From Armatimonadota bacterium (lineage in GTDB: Bacteria > Armatimonadota > Armatimonadia > Armatimonadales > Armatimonadaceae): a DNA stretch of 15,935 nt. This document shows positions 12,771-15,935 of this stretch, piece by piece. Position 1 is the first letter of the stretch, and each line of letters starts with the position of its first letter. Location: assembly GCA_014381035.1 (NCBI GenBank), contig JACMIS010000162.1, positions 1 through 15,935 on the forward strand, in the 5' to 3' direction. The notes under the pieces were generated by a model that was given only the letters and a program-made list of their open reading frames with translations, did not search any database and was not told the DNA's origin. Both the position numbers and the translations under genes were made by a program.

Positions 12771-14027
12771 ATGTCTGACGAGAATATCTCCACTACAACC
12801 AGAGAATCGCACGTTTCCCGCCAATCTATTGACCTGTCACAGGACAAACTCCCGACTGAGACGGGAGCCATGCGGCGTGTGCTTTTTCTCGATGTGCTTC
12901 GAGCGATAGCCTGCCTGATGGTAGTTTTCTATCACTCGGCGGTCAACATCGGCGTATTCCCCTATGTTATCTGGGGCTTTTGTGGCGTTCATCTTTTTTT
13001 CGTTCTGAGCGGTTATCTCTTAGCTGTTCCGTACTGCAAAGCCCTTCTCGCGGGAACACCGCTCCCTGATGTGCGCACTTTCTATCTACGTCGCTTTATA
13101 CGGGTTTTGCCGCCGTATTTTGTCGCGCTCGCGTTATTCGTCGCGATTCGCAACATCTCACACCTGAATGTACCCAGTGTGAAAAACATCGTTTCGCACC
13201 TTTTCCTGGTCTTCAATTATGGGTCTGACGTTGAGTTTTTCAGCATCAATCCTGTCTTCTGGACGCTTGCAATCGAACTGCAATTTTATCTTTTCCTGCC
13301 CCTGTTCATGGCAAGCTTGTCGTGGTTCGTGAACATGTCCAAGACGCGACGCACGACCACCGTTTTAGGCGGTTTGATCTTGCTTCTTCTGGTCGGCATC
13401 GTCAGCCGCACTGTCGAGTTCTACTGGCATAGCGGCAATCTGTCCGGTGGGAACGATGCGATCAAATTCAAGAGTTTTCTTTCTTATCTGGATCTGTTTG
13501 CCGCGGGGATGCTCGTCGCTTTTTTCAAGCATCTACCGGAAGGACACTTTCTACGAAGATTCGCGCCATTGCGTATGGTCGGGTGCGGGATTGTCCTGAT
13601 CGTTGCCGCGAACCTATGGCTGACGATGCGTGGACATTATGACTGGCTCACCGTCAGTGAGGTTTCTACCGCCGTGTTTTTTCCGGTTCTTGTTGCGACG
13701 GGGTTTGCCTTCATACTGCTGAGTCATGTCCTCGCGCCGGAGCAGACAACAAGGTTCCTTCACATCCCGGTGCTTGCCTGGGTAGGCCGAATTTCTTACA
13801 GTGTGTATCTGTATCACGTCGGTCTACAAGTGGTTTTATGGCAAATATTCGGCTGGCAACGATACATCACTAGCTTCCCGATTCTGGCTCTCGTGAATGC
13901 TCTGACGACCCTGCCTATCGTGCTATTAATCTCTTATGGGTTGTATCGGATGGTAGAGGAACCGAGCCTGAATTGGATGAACGCCCTGCAGAAGCGGAAA
14001 CCACCGGCTAAGGGAGTTTCGGCGTAA
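12771..14027 (+). CDS. Acyltransferase 3 family integral membrane protein (OafA/YrhL type)
   Basis: A 418-aa polytopic membrane protein that would transfer an acyl group (often acetyl) to a sugar or other surface molecule. Family marks: DVLRAIACLMVVFYH with H55, FFVLSGYLL (76-84), RRFIRVLPPY (107-116), WTLAIELQFYLFLPL (164-178), and near the C-terminus RISYSVYLYH. About ten hydrophobic helices follow a hydrophilic N-terminus. The ATG at 12771 has no clear Shine-Dalgarno. An ATG at 12870 (MRRVLFLDVLR), close behind GGGAG, would remove the 33-residue hydrophilic leader and is a real alternative. The frame is open upstream to a GTG at 12672, but that overlaps a terminator and is rejected. The 3' end overlaps the convergent NFACT gene by 20 nt. 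There is no polysaccharide locus nearby to name the substrate. Confidence 0.92.
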   Translation: MSDENISTTTRESHVSRQSIDLSQDKLPTETGAMRRVLFLDVLRAIACLMVVFYHSAVNIGVFPYVIWGFCGVHLFFVLSGYLLAVPYCKALLAGTPLPDVRTFYLRRFIRVLPPYFVALALFVAIRNISHLNVPSVKNIVSHLFLVFNYGSDVEFFSINPVFWTLAIELQFYLFLPLFMASLSWFVNMSKTRRTTTVLGGLILLLLVGIVSRTVEFYWHSGNLSGGNDAIKFKSFLSYLDLFAAGMLVAFFKHLPEGHFLRRFAPLRMVGCGIVLIVAANLWLTMRGHYDWLTVSEVSTAVFFPVLVATGFAFILLSHVLAPEQTTRFLHIPVLAWVGRISYSVYLYHVGLQVVLWQIFGWQRYITSFPILALVNALTTLPIVLLISYGLYRMVEEPSLNWMNALQKRKPPAKGVSA

Positions 14028-15000
14028 CGTCCACCGTTCGTGCCTGACTGTATTGTGCGAGTCCCGCTTTTGCGCCACGGGGTTTGCGCACATACCGCCG
14101 TTCTGTGATGTCCACGGCGACCACGCTACTGTGCTTTACGCTCTGGGATTTGGCGGCGACAATCGCGGCGGCTTTGCGAATCACGGTGTCCGGGACGCGT
14201 GACGGCTCCTTGTTCGTGCGAAGGACGCCGTGTGCTCCGGTTGCCGCACGAACGTGCATCCAGATGTCGGTCGGCGAAGCGACACGGGTCAACAGATGGT
14301 CGTTCGCGTCCGCCGTCTCCCCGACATAGAACGTATATCCATTCACATCGTACGTGCGGATTTTGTGACCGTCGAACGGCTTGGGAGTGGGCTTTTTATC
14401 GCGCGGCTTGTTCCCTCCAGCGACCCTTTCTTCGCCGACGATCTCCTCTAGCTCGTCGCGGAGTGCGGATAGATCGTCCTCCGCTCCTGTCGCGGAAAGC
14501 CGGACCGAAAGTGCGGCAAGACGCTCCAGTTCGTCTTCGAGATCGGCGACCTGCCCATCCGCGTACTCGGCGGCATCGCGGCTCTTACGGGCACGCGCAA
14601 ACAAGGCGTCGGCGTTCTCACGAGCGGTGCGTTTCGGGTCGAGCGGTATAGTGACCGTTTCTCCCTCGGTTTCTGCATACAGGTTCGGTAGCGTCACGGA
14701 ATCCGCGCCGCCGTCAGGAACATCGTTGGGCGACGCCAGTATCAGATTTCCCCACTGCTCGAATTCGTCGGCACGCTCGGCCTCGGCAAGCGTTTTGCGC
14801 TGGGCAGACAGCTCTTTCGTTCGATATATGGTCTCTTTTTCAATCGCCCTGGTGAGTACGGACCGTTCCCCGGCTTCCGTTGTTCGCTCCCCCAAGGCGG
14901 CATAAAACGTGTCCAGTGCGACCGAGATACTCTCGCGCTGAAACCGCAAGTCCGAGTGAGCGCATACGCGGGGGTGAAATGTACGCAGTAGAGGGCGCAT
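14008..15000 (-). pseudogene. NFACT/RqcH-family protein, N-terminal domain missing
   Basis: RqcH/NEMF-type proteins bind stalled 50S subunits and recruit tRNA-Ala for C-terminal tailing. From about residue 24 (SISVALDTFYA) this protein follows the family: a long coiled-coil region (about 36-190, including ADEFEQWGNLIL and VTIPLDPKRTARENA), then an NFACT-R domain (YTFYVGETADANDHLL, DIWMHVRAATGAHGVL) and a basic C-terminus. Full-length members are about 550-600 aa and begin with a ~250-aa NFACT-N domain carrying the essential D-R motif. Here that domain is absent: upstream of about 14930 the frame stays open to an ATG at 15000, but the sequence (RPLLRTFHPRVCAHSDL) is unrelated. The gene is therefore broken by a rearrangement or by assembly error. 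Its 3' end overlaps the acyltransferase gene tail to tail. Confidence 0.85.
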
Positions 15001-15001
15001 A
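14932..15001. other. Probable junction between two sequence sources
   Basis: NFACT homology on the minus strand stops near 14931. A new plus-strand gene with its own Shine-Dalgarno (GAGGG, 14991-14995) starts at 15002. The intervening bases show no target-site duplication, integrase, tRNA end or IS end that I can see. The two genes to the right do not belong functionally with anything to the left and appear to use codons differently (more CTG/CTC and GAG), which is a visual impression and not a calculation. A chimeric contig or a recombination point would both explain this. Confidence 0.5.
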
Positions 15002-15757
15002 GTGTCGGCCGATGCGCGGGTAGGCACGCCGAGGCTCTACAGCGAGCTGGCGGAGTGGTGGCCGTTGTTGTCCGCTCCGGCCGAATACGCCGAGGAGGCC
15101 GCGTTCTATCAACGAATGCTCCTGGAAACCTTCAAGGGATCCCCGCACACCCTGCTGGAGCTCGGTAGTGGTGGCGGCAACAACGCGTCACATCTCAAGT
15201 CACGATTCGAGATGGTGCTCGTAGACCGGTCTCCCGGCATGCTCCGCGTGAGCCGCCAGCTCAACCCGGAGTGCGAACATCTCGAGGGAGACATGCGCAC
15301 CATCCGGCTCGGGCGGCAGTTCGACTGCGTCTTCGTTCACGACGCGGTGGCGTACATGACGACGGAGACCGACCTGCGCAGTGCAATCGAGTCTGCCTAC
15401 GTACACTGTAAGCCCGGCGGAGCTGCGGTGTTCGCGCCCGATCACCTCCGCGAGAACTTTCGCGCGTCCACCGATCATGGCGGCCACGACCAGGGGACTC
15501 GAGGTCTGCGCTATCTGGAATGGACGTGGGATCCGGATCCCATCGACACCTCCTACGTCGTCGACTACGCGTATATGCTGCGCGAGAGTGACGGGTCCAT
15601 GAAGGTGGAGTGGGACCGGCACATCGAAGGTCTATTCGCGCGCGCAGACTGGCTGCGGCTGCTGTCCGACGTTGGCTTCCAGCCCAAGGCTGTCCCGTGT
15701 GACCATTCGGAGCTCGAACCCGGGAGCTACGAAGTATTCGTGTGCGGCAGGCCCTAA
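15002..15757 (+). CDS. Class I SAM-dependent methyltransferase
   Basis: A 251-aa Rossmann-fold methyltransferase. Motif I is LLELGSGGGN (51-60). An acidic residue after strand 2 (VLVDRSPGM, D75) would bind the SAM ribose. EGDMRTIRL follows strand 3, and FDCVFVHDAVAYM is the strand-4/motif-IV region. KPGGAAVFAPDH precedes strand 5. The C-terminal part (YLEWTWDPDP, DYAYMLRES) resembles the beta-rich insertion of small-molecule methyltransferases that act on sugars or amines, but the substrate cannot be assigned. The GTG start at 15002 has GAGGG 6 nt upstream. The gene starts right at the suspected junction and is followed after 27 nt by another gene in the same direction. Confidence 0.88.
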   Translation: MSADARVGTPRLYSELAEWWPLLSAPAEYAEEAAFYQRMLLETFKGSPHTLLELGSGGGNNASHLKSRFEMVLVDRSPGMLRVSRQLNPECEHLEGDMRTIRLGRQFDCVFVHDAVAYMTTETDLRSAIESAYVHCKPGGAAVFAPDHLRENFRASTDHGGHDQGTRGLRYLEWTWDPDPIDTSYVVDYAYMLRESDGSMKVEWDRHIEGLFARADWLRLLSDVGFQPKAVPCDHSELEPGSYEVFVCGRP

Positions 15758-15784
15758 ACTGGCTCCCGCTTCGCAAGGAATGGC

Positions 15785-15935
15785 ATGGCCGTCAGCCAGG
15801 AACTGATCGACTTCGTCAAGGAGGGGCTTCAGCGCGCCATCCCGCGCGAGCAGCTCGAGAAGGCGCTCCTGGCGGCGGGCTGGACCGGCGAACAGGTGAG
15901 GGGTGCCATCGCCAGTTTTGCGGCAACGGACTTCC
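15785..15935 (+). CDS. DUF5671-like membrane protein, N-terminal fragment
   Basis: Fifty codons before the window ends. The sequence begins MAVSQELIDFVKEGLQRAIP and continues with EQLEKALLAAGWTGEQVRGAI and F-A-A-T-D-F. This helical module (a short E-L-x-x-F-V ... A-G-W-x-x-E-x-V segment) is the typical start of DUF5671-type proteins, whose transmembrane part would lie beyond the edge. AAGGAA (15775-15780) precedes the ATG by 4 nt. The short gap from the methyltransferase suggests one transcript. Partial; function unknown. Confidence 0.6.
   Translation, partial: MAVSQELIDFVKEGLQRAIPREQLEKALLAAGWTGEQVRGAIASFAATDF

Overview
The window reads as a GC-rich bacterial chromosome fragment of Gram-negative type, probably from an environmental, uncultured lineage. 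The clues are a PEP-CTERM-like sorted protein, a Tat-exported PhoD, an NFACT/RqcH-type gene and a nusA-ylxR-infB translation operon. This mix would fit Armatimonadota or a similar phylum, but that placement is a low-confidence inference. There are no rRNA or tRNA genes, CRISPR arrays, transposases or prophage genes.

Left part (1-9021, all genes on the minus strand). Read in the direction of transcription: a pair of half-size chromate-transporter (CHR) genes overlapping by GTGA; an exported transglutaminase-like protein followed closely by aroE; an unrecognised two-TM protein; then a consensus promoter (TTGCGA-18-TATAAT) and a structured ~190-nt leader driving nusA-ylxR-infB. The ylxR-infB gap is nearly 400 nt, has no credible gene, and holds three notable things: a multi-helix RNA-like element, a strong Shine-Dalgarno in front of a 3-codon ORF (M-N-Q-stop), and a pair of mutually exclusive hairpins just before the infB ribosome-binding site. 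Inverted repeats lie downstream of infB (at the window edge) and at the 3' end of aroE.

Middle part (9022-14027, plus strand). A five-unit 11-bp array (CTTAAnnn type), matching the architecture of a PHO box, precedes a DVUA0089-like PEP-CTERM protein and a Tat-dependent PhoD phosphatase 5 nt apart. This looks like a phosphate-starvation operon. Next come two tandem ~60% identical small BON-like proteins, each with a hairpin abutting its Shine-Dalgarno, closed by an intrinsic terminator. An acyltransferase-3 membrane protein follows.

Right part (14008-15935). A minus-strand NFACT/RqcH-family gene keeps its coiled-coil and C-terminal NFACT-R region but loses homology abruptly near 14930, so the whole N-terminal domain is missing. 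From about 15000 the sequence has a different character: a SAM methyltransferase and the start of a DUF5671-like gene. This is either a genomic rearrangement/insertion point or an assembly chimera, and the last ~950 bases should be treated with caution.
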